A stretch of DNA of 19,048 nucleotides from Mesenet sp031546805 (lineage in GTDB: Bacteria > Pseudomonadota > Alphaproteobacteria > Rickettsiales > Anaplasmataceae). The position numbers and the translations under genes were made by a program. Position 1 is the first letter of the stretch. Each line of letters starts with the position of its first letter. Shown here one piece after another: positions 1 through 9,100 of this stretch. The stretch is taken from positions 1 to 19,048 of the forward strand of contig JAVBJW010000051.1 of NCBI GenBank assembly GCA_031546805.1, in the 5' to 3' direction. The notes beneath the pieces are model-generated. The model ran no database searches. It had not been told where the DNA came from and saw only the letters and a list, made by a program, of their open reading frames with translations.

Positions 1-135
1 CCTGGAGACAAGGTAAGTATAGAAGTAGAGTTGCAGAATAAGTATGGAATAGCAATGGATCAAGGTTTAAAATTTTCAATAAGAGAAGGTGGCAAAACTG
101 TAGGTTCTGGCGTCGTCTCAGAGATTTTAGTGTAG
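1..135 (+). CDS. tuf: Elongation factor Tu, C-terminal end (partial)
   Basis: The window opens inside this gene; the last 44 codons and a TAG stop are present. The residues include PGDKVSIEVEL, then REGGKTVGSGVVSEIL, which is the typical end of domain III of EF-Tu, the GTPase that delivers aminoacyl-tRNA to the ribosome. The start and the G domain lie outside the window. tRNA-Trp and secE follow directly, the classical bacterial order tuf-trnW-secE-nusG, which supports the call. The alternative, another translational GTPase, is unlikely given the exact C-terminal signature. Confidence 0.96.
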   Translation, partial: PGDKVSIEVELQNKYGIAMDQGLKFSIREGGKTVGSGVVSEILV

Positions 136-147
136 TGTTTGTAAAAT

Positions 148-220
148 GGGAGTGTAGCTCAATTGGTAGAGTGCTGGTCTCCAAAACCAGAGGTTATAGG
201 TTCGATTCCTATCTCTCCTG
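148..220 (+). tRNA. trnW: tRNA-Trp (anticodon CCA)
   Basis: A full cloverleaf of 73 nt can be folded by eye. The D stem is GCTC/GAGT, the anticodon stem CTGGT/ACCAG closes the loop CTCCAAA (anticodon CCA), and the T arm is ATAGG-TTCGATT-CCTAT. The discriminator base is G, as expected for tRNA-Trp. The 3' CCA is not encoded. The acceptor stem starts with a G1-U72 wobble pair and has a U6-U67 mismatch. It lies 12 bp after tuf and 27 bp before secE, so it is probably processed from a shared transcript. Confidence 0.96.
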
Positions 221-247
221 CTTTTTTTGTATTTTAGGTTGGTAGTG

Positions 248-445
248 ATGAAAGCTATTGTAGGATTTTTTAGTGAAGTAAAACAAGAGATTGTCAGAGT
301 CTCTTGGGCAAAAAAAGAAGAAACAATATCTTTTTTATCTATAACCATAGTGGTTATACTATGTTTTTCTATTTTTTTCTGTTTTGTAGATCTTTTGTTT
401 TTTTATATAATTAAAACCTTGCTTGAGGTTATTTATGGCATGTGA
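248..445 (+). CDS. secE: Protein translocase subunit SecE
   Basis: A 65-residue protein, the usual size of the short single-span SecE form. It is the small essential subunit of the SecYEG inner-membrane channel. The N-terminus carries the amphipathic segment FFSEVKQEIVRVSWAKKEE, whose K/R-V-x-W-x-K/P pattern is the SecE signature; a hydrophobic membrane span covers about residues 28-58. The ATG at 248 is chosen because it begins directly before the conserved domain; an upstream TTG at 227 would fall only a few bases after the tRNA. Its stop overlaps the start of nusG by 11 bp. Confidence 0.93.
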   Translation: MKAIVGFFSEVKQEIVRVSWAKKEETISFLSITIVVILCFSIFFCFVDLLFFYIIKTLLEVIYGM

Positions 446-980
446 ATTAGAAGAACAGCAGTACAAGTGGTATATTGTCCAAGTTTTATCCGGATGTGAA
501 GAGAAGGTTTGTAATTTTATTCTAAAGTTAGAGTTAAATTGTTATTTTAAAAAGGTGTTTGTGCCTTATGAAGAAGTTGTAGCATTAAGGCGTGGAAAAG
601 AGGTAGTAGTGAAAAAAAAAATATTTCCTGGTTATGTTTTTGTTTGTATGAATTTATGTGATCAATCTTTGGAACTTGTAAAGAAAATAAAAGGAGTTTC
701 TACTTTTTTAGGTAAGAGTAATCCTAAAGTTATTGATGATGATAAAATTGATTCTATACTTAATGAATTAAACAAAAATAAATTTAATGATCAGTCTAAA
801 CAGAAATATGGAATTGGTGAGCGTATAAAAGTTAAAGATGGTCCATTTCAGCATTTTGATGGTAATATACATTCTATTAATGAAGAAAAGGGTTCTGTTA
901 AAATAGTTGTATCTATATTTAATCGTCCAACAGAGTTAGAACTTGATTTAAATCAAATAGAAAAGGAAATTAAGGAGTAG
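435..980 (+). CDS. nusG: Transcription termination/antitermination protein NusG
   Basis: A 181-residue protein, normal length for NusG, the RNA polymerase-associated elongation factor that also links to Rho and ribosomal protein S10. The N-terminal NGN domain starts at KWYIVQVLSGCEEKV and includes the KKKIFPGYVFV stretch. The C-terminal KOW domain is clear in GERIKVKDGPFQHFDGNI and the FNRPTELELDLNQIEK end. The ATG at 435 is preferred over an upstream TTG at 423 because GAGG at 425-428 is well spaced from it; that ribosome site lies inside secE, and the genes overlap by 11 bp, so translation is probably coupled. rplK follows after 3 bp. Confidence 0.97.
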   Translation: MACELEEQQYKWYIVQVLSGCEEKVCNFILKLELNCYFKKVFVPYEEVVALRRGKEVVVKKKIFPGYVFVCMNLCDQSLELVKKIKGVSTFLGKSNPKVIDDDKIDSILNELNKNKFNDQSKQKYGIGERIKVKDGPFQHFDGNIHSINEEKGSVKIVVSIFNRPTELELDLNQIEKEIKE

Positions 981-983
981 TTT

Positions 984-1424
984 ATGAATGTTATATCTAG
1001 AATTAAGCTGATGATGGATGCTGGTAAAGCAATGCCTGGTCCTAAAATTGCTTCAGTTCTTGGTCCTCGTGGCATCGCTATACCTAAGTTTTGTGAAGCT
1101 TTTAATAAGATAACCAGTGTTAGTGATAAATATAGAATAGGAGATCCAATTATAGTAACGGTAATTGTGTATGATAATAAATCTTATGATTTTTTTGTTA
1201 ATAATTTGTCGCCTGTTGCTTACTTATTAAAGCAAGCTGCTGGGTTAACCAAAGGAGCAAGTAATTCTGGTAAGGATGTTATTTGTAAAATAAGTAAATC
1301 TGTAATAACTGATATAGCTGAGCGTAAAATGGCTGACATGAAAGTTGATAAACTTGAATCAGCAGAGAAGATGGTGTTGGGCACGGCTCGTTCTATGGGT
1401 ATAGAAGTTGAAGATTTAGAGTAG
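984..1424 (+). CDS. rplK: 50S ribosomal protein L11
   Basis: A 146-residue protein, close to the usual 142. L11 binds the GTPase-associated centre of 23S rRNA at the base of the stalk. The fold is clear from FCEAFNKIT, the AYLLKQAAGLTKGASNSGKD region and the C-terminal GTARSMGIEVED, which is diagnostic. The N-terminal loop is unusual: where most L11 proteins read PSPPVGPALGQxGVNI, this one reads PGPKIASVLGPRGIAI (residues 18-33), changing several residues known to contact thiostrepton and rRNA. A strong AAGGAG at 972-977 sits 6 bp before the ATG and overlaps the end of nusG. Confidence 0.96.
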   Translation: MNVISRIKLMMDAGKAMPGPKIASVLGPRGIAIPKFCEAFNKITSVSDKYRIGDPIIVTVIVYDNKSYDFFVNNLSPVAYLLKQAAGLTKGASNSGKDVICKISKSVITDIAERKMADMKVDKLESAEKMVLGTARSMGIEVEDLE

Positions 1425-1443
1425 ATTAATTTATAGGTGTTTT

Positions 1444-2136
1444 ATGCAACAAGCTAATTTACAAAATAAAGCTTATAATCTTATTGATTGCTTAGAAATG
1501 GTAATAAAGTCTTCGTCAGTCAAATTTGCTGCATCTGTTGATGTTGCTATAAATCTTAATATAGATGCGCGTAAATCTGAAGAGCAGGTTAGAGGCGTAG
1601 TGGTATTACCTAAAGGTATAGGAAAGAATATCAAAGTTGCTGTTTTTGCTAAGGATAAATATCTATTAGAAGCGCAAGAAGCTATGGTAGATGTTGTTGG
1701 TGGTGAAGATTTAATTAATGATATCAAAGAAGGTAAAAAGTTAAATGTTGATTGGTGTATTACCACGCCTGATTTTATGCCGTCTGTTGCACCTATTGCT
1801 AAAATTTTGGGTTCTAAGGGACTCATGCCTAATCCTAAATTTGGTACTGTGACATTTGAAATCGCAAAAACAATTAATATCATAAAATCTGGTCAAATAA
1901 AATTTAGAGTAGATAAGGGTGGTACTGTTCATGCTAAATTTGGCACCGTACAGTTAAGCGCTAAAGATTTATTTATAAACTTTATGGCCTTGATGAAAGT
2001 TATAAAAGATGCTAAACCTGTTACTATAAAAGGGAATTATTTTAAAAGTGTTTTTATTAGTTCAACTATGGGTAAGTCTTTTAAGGTCAATAAAGTAGAA
2101 GAGATATTTTCTAAGGAGTATAATAGTGAAGCGTAG
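1444..2136 (+). CDS. rplA: 50S ribosomal protein L1
   Basis: A 230-residue protein matching the length of bacterial L1, which forms the mobile L1 stalk near the E site and often represses its own operon. The family signature GSKGLMPNPKFGTVT is present at about residues 123-137, followed by KSGQIKFRVDKGGTVHAKFG and the C-terminal PVTIKGNYFKSVFISSTMG. The ATG is preceded by AGGTG at 1435-1439 and lies 19 bp after rplK. The 3' end overlaps rplJ by 11 bp. No clear L1-binding mimic of 23S rRNA was identified in the leader. Confidence 0.97.
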   Translation: MQQANLQNKAYNLIDCLEMVIKSSSVKFAASVDVAINLNIDARKSEEQVRGVVVLPKGIGKNIKVAVFAKDKYLLEAQEAMVDVVGGEDLINDIKEGKKLNVDWCITTPDFMPSVAPIAKILGSKGLMPNPKFGTVTFEIAKTINIIKSGQIKFRVDKGGTVHAKFGTVQLSAKDLFINFMALMKVIKDAKPVTIKGNYFKSVFISSTMGKSFKVNKVEEIFSKEYNSEA

Positions 2137-2632
2137 TGAAAAGGAGAAATATTTAAATAATATAATAAATATTATATCTCTAAATGATTTTATAATCTTG
2201 GTTAATTTTAAGCACCTAACTGCAAGCGATTCGGTTAATTTAAGAAGCGAAGTAAAATCTACTGGTGGTGGTTTTACTATTGTAAAAAATAGTTTAGTGC
2301 GCATAGCTATTGCTAGGACAAATAAATTTCATTTTTTACTTGATAAATTTTCTGGTCCTACTGCTATGATACATTCAAGTGATATGGTAGCAACTACAAA
2401 GATTTTGATGAGTTTTATTGATAACAATCGGGAAAAAATATCCATAATTTGTGCTACTAACTCTGATAGCTTGTTAACTAAAAATGATCTTACTATGTTA
2501 GCAAAGCTGCCTTCTTTGGATGAAATACGTATTAAAATAATGCGTCTAATACTTAACGTTCCTATTAGGTTGGCTTTTTCTCTAAATTTACCTGCTGTCA
2601 GAATGTTTAGAGCATTGAATTTAAAGCGCTAG
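2126..2632 (+). CDS. rplJ: 50S ribosomal protein L10
   Basis: A 168-residue protein. L10 (P0-like) anchors L7/L12 dimers on the ribosomal stalk through its C-terminal helix. The sequence has the family features SLNDFIILVNFKHLTASD, then LRSEVKSTGGGFTIVKNSL and KFSGPTAMI. The start is a GTG at 2126, supported by AAGGAG at 2113-2118 with a 7-base spacer; it lies inside the last codons of rplA, suggesting translational coupling. Position between rplA and rplL is the standard one. The C-terminal tail is rather divergent but of normal length. Confidence 0.95.
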   Translation: MKRSEKEKYLNNIINIISLNDFIILVNFKHLTASDSVNLRSEVKSTGGGFTIVKNSLVRIAIARTNKFHFLLDKFSGPTAMIHSSDMVATTKILMSFIDNNREKISIICATNSDSLLTKNDLTMLAKLPSLDEIRIKIMRLILNVPIRLAFSLNLPAVRMFRALNLKR

Positions 2633-2671
2633 GTAAAAATATTATTATTATTAATTATTGAGGTGATTATT

Positions 2672-3058
2672 ATGAACAGTGAAATTAACGATTTAGCAAA
2701 ACAAATACTATCTTTAGATCTATTAAAAGCTGCTGAGCTTGTGAAAGAACTGGAAAGTGAGCTTGGGCTACCAATAGGCTCATCTGTTTTTTCTGGTTCT
2801 TCTGCTCCAAGTGCAGTAGAAAGCAGTGCTGCACCTGCTGTTGAGAAAACAGAGTATAGTGTTATCTTAGAAAGTTTCGGTGATAAAAAAATTGATGTTA
2901 TAAAAGCTGTTAGAAAGATCGCTGACTTGGGTTTAAAGGAAGCAAAAGATCTTGTTGAGTCATCTCCTCAACTTTTGGTTTCTAAAAAATCAAAAGAAGA
3001 AGCAGAAAAAATTAAACAAGAACTCATTAGCGCTGGAGCATCAGTTAAGCTTGAGTAA
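2672..3058 (+). CDS. rplL: 50S ribosomal protein L7/L12
   Basis: A 128-residue acidic stalk protein that recruits translational GTPases. The N-terminal dimerisation helix (residues 1-35, with LLKAAELVKELESELG) leads into a Ser/Ala-rich flexible hinge, then the C-terminal globular domain with KIDVIKAVRKIADLGLKEAK and the ending ISAGASVKLE. The ATG at 2672 is chosen over an in-frame GTG at 2663, because the GTG lies within the Shine-Dalgarno sequence GAGGTG (2660-2665). A gap of 63 bp separates it from rpoBC, the longest in this block. Confidence 0.97.
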   Translation: MNSEINDLAKQILSLDLLKAAELVKELESELGLPIGSSVFSGSSAPSAVESSAAPAVEKTEYSVILESFGDKKIDVIKAVRKIADLGLKEAKDLVESSPQLLVSKKSKEEAEKIKQELISAGASVKLE

Positions 3059-3121
3059 TATAAACTAAGGTTTTAATTTATTAATAATATGCTCTTTTTA
3101 TTTTGATGTAAGGTATTTTTG

Positions 3122-6100
3122 ATGACTTTTTCTGTTCCGCCAGTTAGTAATTGTTTAAATTCTTTTACTTCAACGCCAAGACTTTCGTATGCAAAGTCAG
3201 TTGATCTAAAAGATTTTTTAGTAGATTTAATAAAAATGCAAAGGGATTCATATAATTCTTTCATTGAAGTTGGTCCAGATGGCGAAAGTAGATTGGGTTC
3301 TATACTCTGCTCGATTTTTCCTATTAATGATTCTTTAGGGCGCGCAGTTCTTGAGTTTATAAGCTGCAGGGTTGATGGGCCTAAGTATGATGAATATGAA
3401 TGTATAAAACGTGGTGTAACTTTCTCTGTTGCTATTCGCGTGCTGCTACGTTTTACTGTTTGGGAAATTCAAGAACCTGCTTTCAAGGAAGTAAAGTGCG
3501 AAGATACTTTGAGTAAAAGTGTAAAATATACTAAAGAGCAAGAAGTACTAATTGGCGAATTGCCAATGATGACTGCTAAGGGGACGTTTATTATTAACGG
3601 AGTTGAAAAAGTTGTAGTTTCACAAATGCACAGATCTCCAGGTGTTTTTTTTGATAGTGATAAGGGTAAAACATATAGTTCTGGTAAATTAATTTACTCT
3701 GCGCGTATTATTCCTTATAGGGGTTCATGGTTGGATTTTGAATTTGATGTAAAAGATATTTTATATTTTCGCATTGATAGAAAAAGAAAATTGCCAGTGT
3801 CTATTTTATTGAGAGCCTTAGGCTTATCGAATAGTGATATATTTGAAAAGTTTTATGAAAAGATAAAATATATCAGATGTGAAAATGGGTGGAAAGTACC
3901 ATTTATACCTGAGAAGTTTCATAATGTTAGATTACCGTTTAATCTAGCTGATGTTAATGGTAATGTTTTATTAGAGGCAAATACAAGAATAACATCAAGG
4001 TTAGTTAAAAAATTCTATGATGAAGGTTTAAGGGAGTATCTGATACCGTTTAATGCTATTTGTGGGTTGTTTTTAGCAGAGGATTTAGTAGATAAATCAA
4101 ATGATGTTGTGCTTTTTTCAGCTGGAGATGTGCTAACTGCTGAAGGTATTAAAAAAATCGAATTACTTTCTATTAGTGAAATATCCATATTAAATATAGA
4201 TAATATATCTGTTGGACCATATATTCTAAATACATTATTTTTAGATAAAAATATATCTTATCAAGATGCTTTGTTTGAGATATATAGAATTTTACATCCT
4301 GGTGAAGCTCCAACGCTAGATTTGGCAAAGTTCTTCTTTAATAATTTATTTTTTACTGGTGAATACTATAATCTATCAAATGTTGGCAGGGTAAAACTCA
4401 ATTTTCATCTTGGATTAAATTATGATGAGGACCTAACAATCTTAACTGTTGATGACATCATTGGGGTGATAAAAAATCTAGTTTTATTACGTGATGGTAG
4501 AGGGATAGTTGATGATATTGATCATCTTGGCAATAGAAGAATAAGGTCTGTTGGTGAATTTATAGAGAATCAATTTAGATTGGGTTTGCTAAAATTACAA
4601 CGTATGGTTATTGACTATATGTCAACTGCTAATTTTGATAATGCTGTACCACATGATTTTATTAATCCAAGGGTTTTGATTGCTGTTTTAAAAGATTTTT
4701 TTAATTCTTCTCAGCTTTGCCAATTTATGGATCAGACTAATCCTTTATCAGAAATTACTCATAAGCGTCGGTTATCAGCTTTAGGACCTGGTGGTTTAAC
4801 AAGAGATAGAGCAGGTTTTGAAGTGCGAGATGTGCACCCAACTCACTATGGGCGTATCTGTCCTATTGAAACACCTGAAGGACAAAATATAGGGTTAATT
4901 AATAGTTTGTCTATATATGCTCATATCAACAAATATGGTTTTATTGAAAGTTCTTACCGTAAAGTAGCAAATTGCGTAGTAACTGATCAGATAGAATATC
5001 TTTCTGCAACAGAAGAAGATTCTTATTATATTGCTGACGCTAGTGCTAAGCTTGATGAAAATAATCGCTTTGTTGATGATATGTTATATTGCCGTCATGG
5101 TGGTAGTTTTATGATGGTTCAAAGTGATCAAGTAAATTACATTGATGTTGCTCCTAAGCAAGTTGTTTCTGTTGCAGCTTCTCTTATTCCGTTTTTAGAA
5201 AACGATGATGCTAATAGGGCACTCATGGGTTCAAATATGCAGCGTCAAGCAGTTCCTTTGTTAAATTCTGAGGCACCGATCGTTGGTACTGGTATGGAAT
5301 CTATAGTTGCAGCTGATTCTGGTTATGTAGTCTTAGCTAAGCGTGATGGCATAGTTGATCGTGTTGATGGTATGTATATCGTTATCCGTGTTTTTGATAA
5401 AGAAAAAGAAGGATATTTAGGTGTAGATATCTATAAGTTACGGAAGTTTTCTCGTTCTAATCATAGTACTTGTATTAATCAGAGGCCTTTAGTAAAGCCT
5501 GGTGATCGTGTGCAAAAAAATGATGTTATTGCTGATGGTTCTGCAATTGATAAAGGGGAGCTTGCTCTTGGTAGAAATCTGTTAGTAGCATTTATGTCTT
5601 GGCAGGGTTACAACTTTGAGGATTCTATTGTTATTTCAAGCGAAGTTGTACAAAAAGATATTTTTACTTCAATACATATAGAGGAGTTTGAATGTGTAAT
5701 CCGCGATACAACTTTAGGGCCTGAAAAAATTGTTCGGTTTATTCCTGATGTGAATGAAGAATATTTACGTAATTTGGATGATGTAGGAATTGTAAACATT
5801 GGAGCGAGGGTGAAATCTGGTGACATTCTTGTTGGTAAGGTTACTCCTAGGCCTCCAATATCTTTACCACCTGAAACAAAATTGCTGATGACCATTTTTG
5901 GTGAAAAAATGTTTGATTGTGTAGATTCTTCTCTATATTTGCCTCTAGATGTTGAAGGAACTGTAGTAGATGTAAATGTACTAATCCGTAGAGGAGTTGA
6001 GGAAAATGATAGATTCCTATTAATGAAACAAAAGGAAATAGCAAATTTTGAAAAGGAACGTGAATATGAAATTAATATAATTAGTGATTATTTTTATGAT

Positions 6101-9100
6101 AGACTGCAAAAGATCTTAATTAGTTCTCGTGTCAAGCAGGGGGCTGATATTTTTACTATAACTGATGAGTTTTTAAGCTCTGTTTCAAAAAGTCAGTGGT
6201 GGAATTTTAAGTTAGATGATTTTTCTATTTCAGAGAAGATCAAGGAACTAGAAAAAGAATTCAGCCTTAAAATAGAAGAGGTTCATATTAAGTTTAACCA
6301 AAAAATAGAACAATTGAATTCTGGTTATGATTTACCTCAGGGTGTTTTAACTATAATAAAAGTGTTTGTTGCAATAAAACATGGGTTGCAGCCTGGTGAT
6401 AAAATGGCAGGGCGACATGGTAACAAAGGTGTTATTTCTCGTGTTGTTCCAGTGGAGGATATGCCACATTTAGAAGATGGAACTCCAATTGATGTAATTC
6501 TCAATCCTCTTGGTGTTTCGTCTAGAATGAACATAGGACAAATACTTGAAACTCATTTGGGGTTAGCTTGTGTAAAGTTAGGAGAAAAAATTGGCAGAAT
6601 GCTAGATAATGAGCTTTCAGTGTCTGATTTGCGCAACTTCCTAATTCAGATTTACAGTAATGACCATGTTATGTGTAATGAAATAAAAGCGTTAGATGAT
6701 GAAGACTTGGTGCTGTTTGCAAATAGATTGCGTCAAGGCATACCTGTTGCATCTCCTGTTTTTGAAGGACCAAAAGATCATGAAATATCTAGATTGCTTG
6801 AGCTTGCTGATTTAGATAAATCCGGGCAAATAGAGTTATACGATGGTAGAACTGGTGAGAAGTTTGATAGGAAAGTGACAGTAGGATACATATATATGTT
6901 AAAATTGCATCATCTTGTTGATGATAAGATTCATGCGCGTTCTGTTGGTCCATATAGTTTAGTTACTCAGCAGCCTCTTGGTGGGAAGTCTCATTTTGGT
7001 GGTCAACGTTTTGGTGAAATGGAATGTTGGGCATTGCAGGCTTATGGAGCTGCTTATACATTACAGGAGATGTTGACAGTAAAATCAGATGATATTGCAG
7101 GTAGGCTTAAGATTTATGAGTCAATCATTAGTGGCGATAGTAATTTTGAGTGTGGTATTCCTGAATCATTTAATGTTATGGTGAAGGAATTGCGTTCTTT
7201 ATGCTTAAATCTAACACTGAAGCAAGATGATAGTGATGTAGATATGCCGTACTATACTAGTATGGCACAATCTTTTGATAAGATTGGCATATCAATTGCT
7301 AGCCCCGAGAGTATTAAAGCTATGTCTTATGGCGAAGTTAAAGATATTTCAACTGCAAATTATCGAACTTTTAAGGTAGAAAAGGGTGGATTATTTTGTC
7401 CAAAAATTTTTGGTCCTGTAAATGATGATGAATGCTTATGTGGAAAATATAGAAAAAGAAGATATAGGGGTGTTGTTTGTGAAAAATGTGGAGTGGAAGT
7501 GACTTCATCAAGAGTCAGAAGGGAAAGAATGGGTCATATAGAACTTGTATCTCCAGTTACACATATATGGTTTTTAAAATCTTTGCCATCAAGAATTGGT
7601 GCTTTTTTAGATATGTCTCTTAAGGAGATAGAAAGCATTCTTTATAGTGGTGATTTTGTTGTAGTAGATCCTCGTACTTCTCTTTTTACCAAGGGTGAAG
7701 TTCTTAGTGAGAAATCTTACAATGATGCTGTAGATGAATATGGCGAAGACAGTTTTGTTGCGTTAACAGGTGCAGAAGCAATAAGAGCACTACTTGAGAA
7801 TTTGGATTTACCATCGATGAGGTCTCAATTAAGGACTGAGTTGGAATCAGTGACTTCAGAAATTAAAAGAAAGAAGATTATTAAAAGATTACGCGTTATT
7901 GAAAATTTCCTAAACTCTGGTAATAAGCCTGAGCATATGGTACTAACAACAATACCAGTTCTCCCACCTGATTTGCGTCCATTGGTTTCGCTTGAGAACG
8001 GTCGCCCTGCAGTATCTGATCTTAATCATCATTATAGGACTATTATCAATAGAAATAATAGATTAAGAAAGCTGCTAAGCTTAAATCCACCTAGAGTTAT
8101 GATTTATAATGAAAAAAGAATGTTGCAAGAAGCAGTGGATGCTCTTTTTGATAGCAGTCGTCGTACTAATCTTGCAAACAAAGCTGGAAGCAGCAGTTAC
8201 AAGAAATCATTGAGTGATATGCTAAAGGGAAAACAAGGGCGTTTTCGTCAAAATCTCTTAGGTAAAAGAGTAGATTACTCAGGAAGATCAGTAATAGTTG
8301 TTGGTCCGACATTAAAGTTACATCAATGCGGTTTGCCAAAAAGAATGGCGCTTGAGTTATTTAAACCCTTCGTCTACTCTAAACTTAAGATGTATGGTAA
8401 AGCACCTACTGTCAAATTCGCTAGCAAAATGATAAGACTTGAAAAGTCTGAAGTATGGGATGTTTTAGACGAAGTGATACGTGAACACCCAGTTTTATTA
8501 AATAGAGCGCCAACATTACATAGACTTGGTATTCAAGCCTTTGAACCAGTTTTAATTGAGGGTAAAGCAATACAACTTCATCCTCTTGTTTGCACGGCAT
8601 TTAATGCTGATTTTGATGGTGATCAAATGGCTGTCCATGTACCTCTGTCTTTGGAAGCGCAGCTTGAAGCGAGAATACTAATGATGTCAATAAATAATAT
8701 TCTTAGCCCTTCTAATGGTAAGCCAATTGTAGTTCCTTCTAAGGATATAGTACTTGGTATATATTATTTAACGTTACAGAAGCCAATTGATGACCCAAAA
8801 AGTAACAATGATAATCTAATTTTTGCTGATTTTGGACATGTTGAGCATGCTTTGAATTGTAAAGCGGTAAGTATACATTCAAATATAAGATATAGGATGA
8901 AATTCTTTAATGATGATGGTGATACTTACTATAATATTATTAATACTACGCCAGGTCGTCTAATATTATGGCAGGTTTTTCCTGAACATCAGAATTTGAA
9001 TTTTAATCTAGTTAATCAAGTCCTCACGGTGAAAGAGATAACTAATTTGGTTTCTTTGGTTTATAGAAATTGTGGTCAAAATGAGACTGTTATATTTTCC

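Noticed and set aside
1473..1883. A 136-codon minus-strand reading frame opposite rplA
   Set aside because: It lies wholly within the well-supported L1 gene, has no recognisable motifs and its start and end follow the codon pattern of L1; a shadow frame.
2641..2660. ATT-ATT-ATT run before rplL as a microsatellite or regulatory repeat
   Set aside because: Only three or four units in a very AT-rich genome, without other signals; likely chance.
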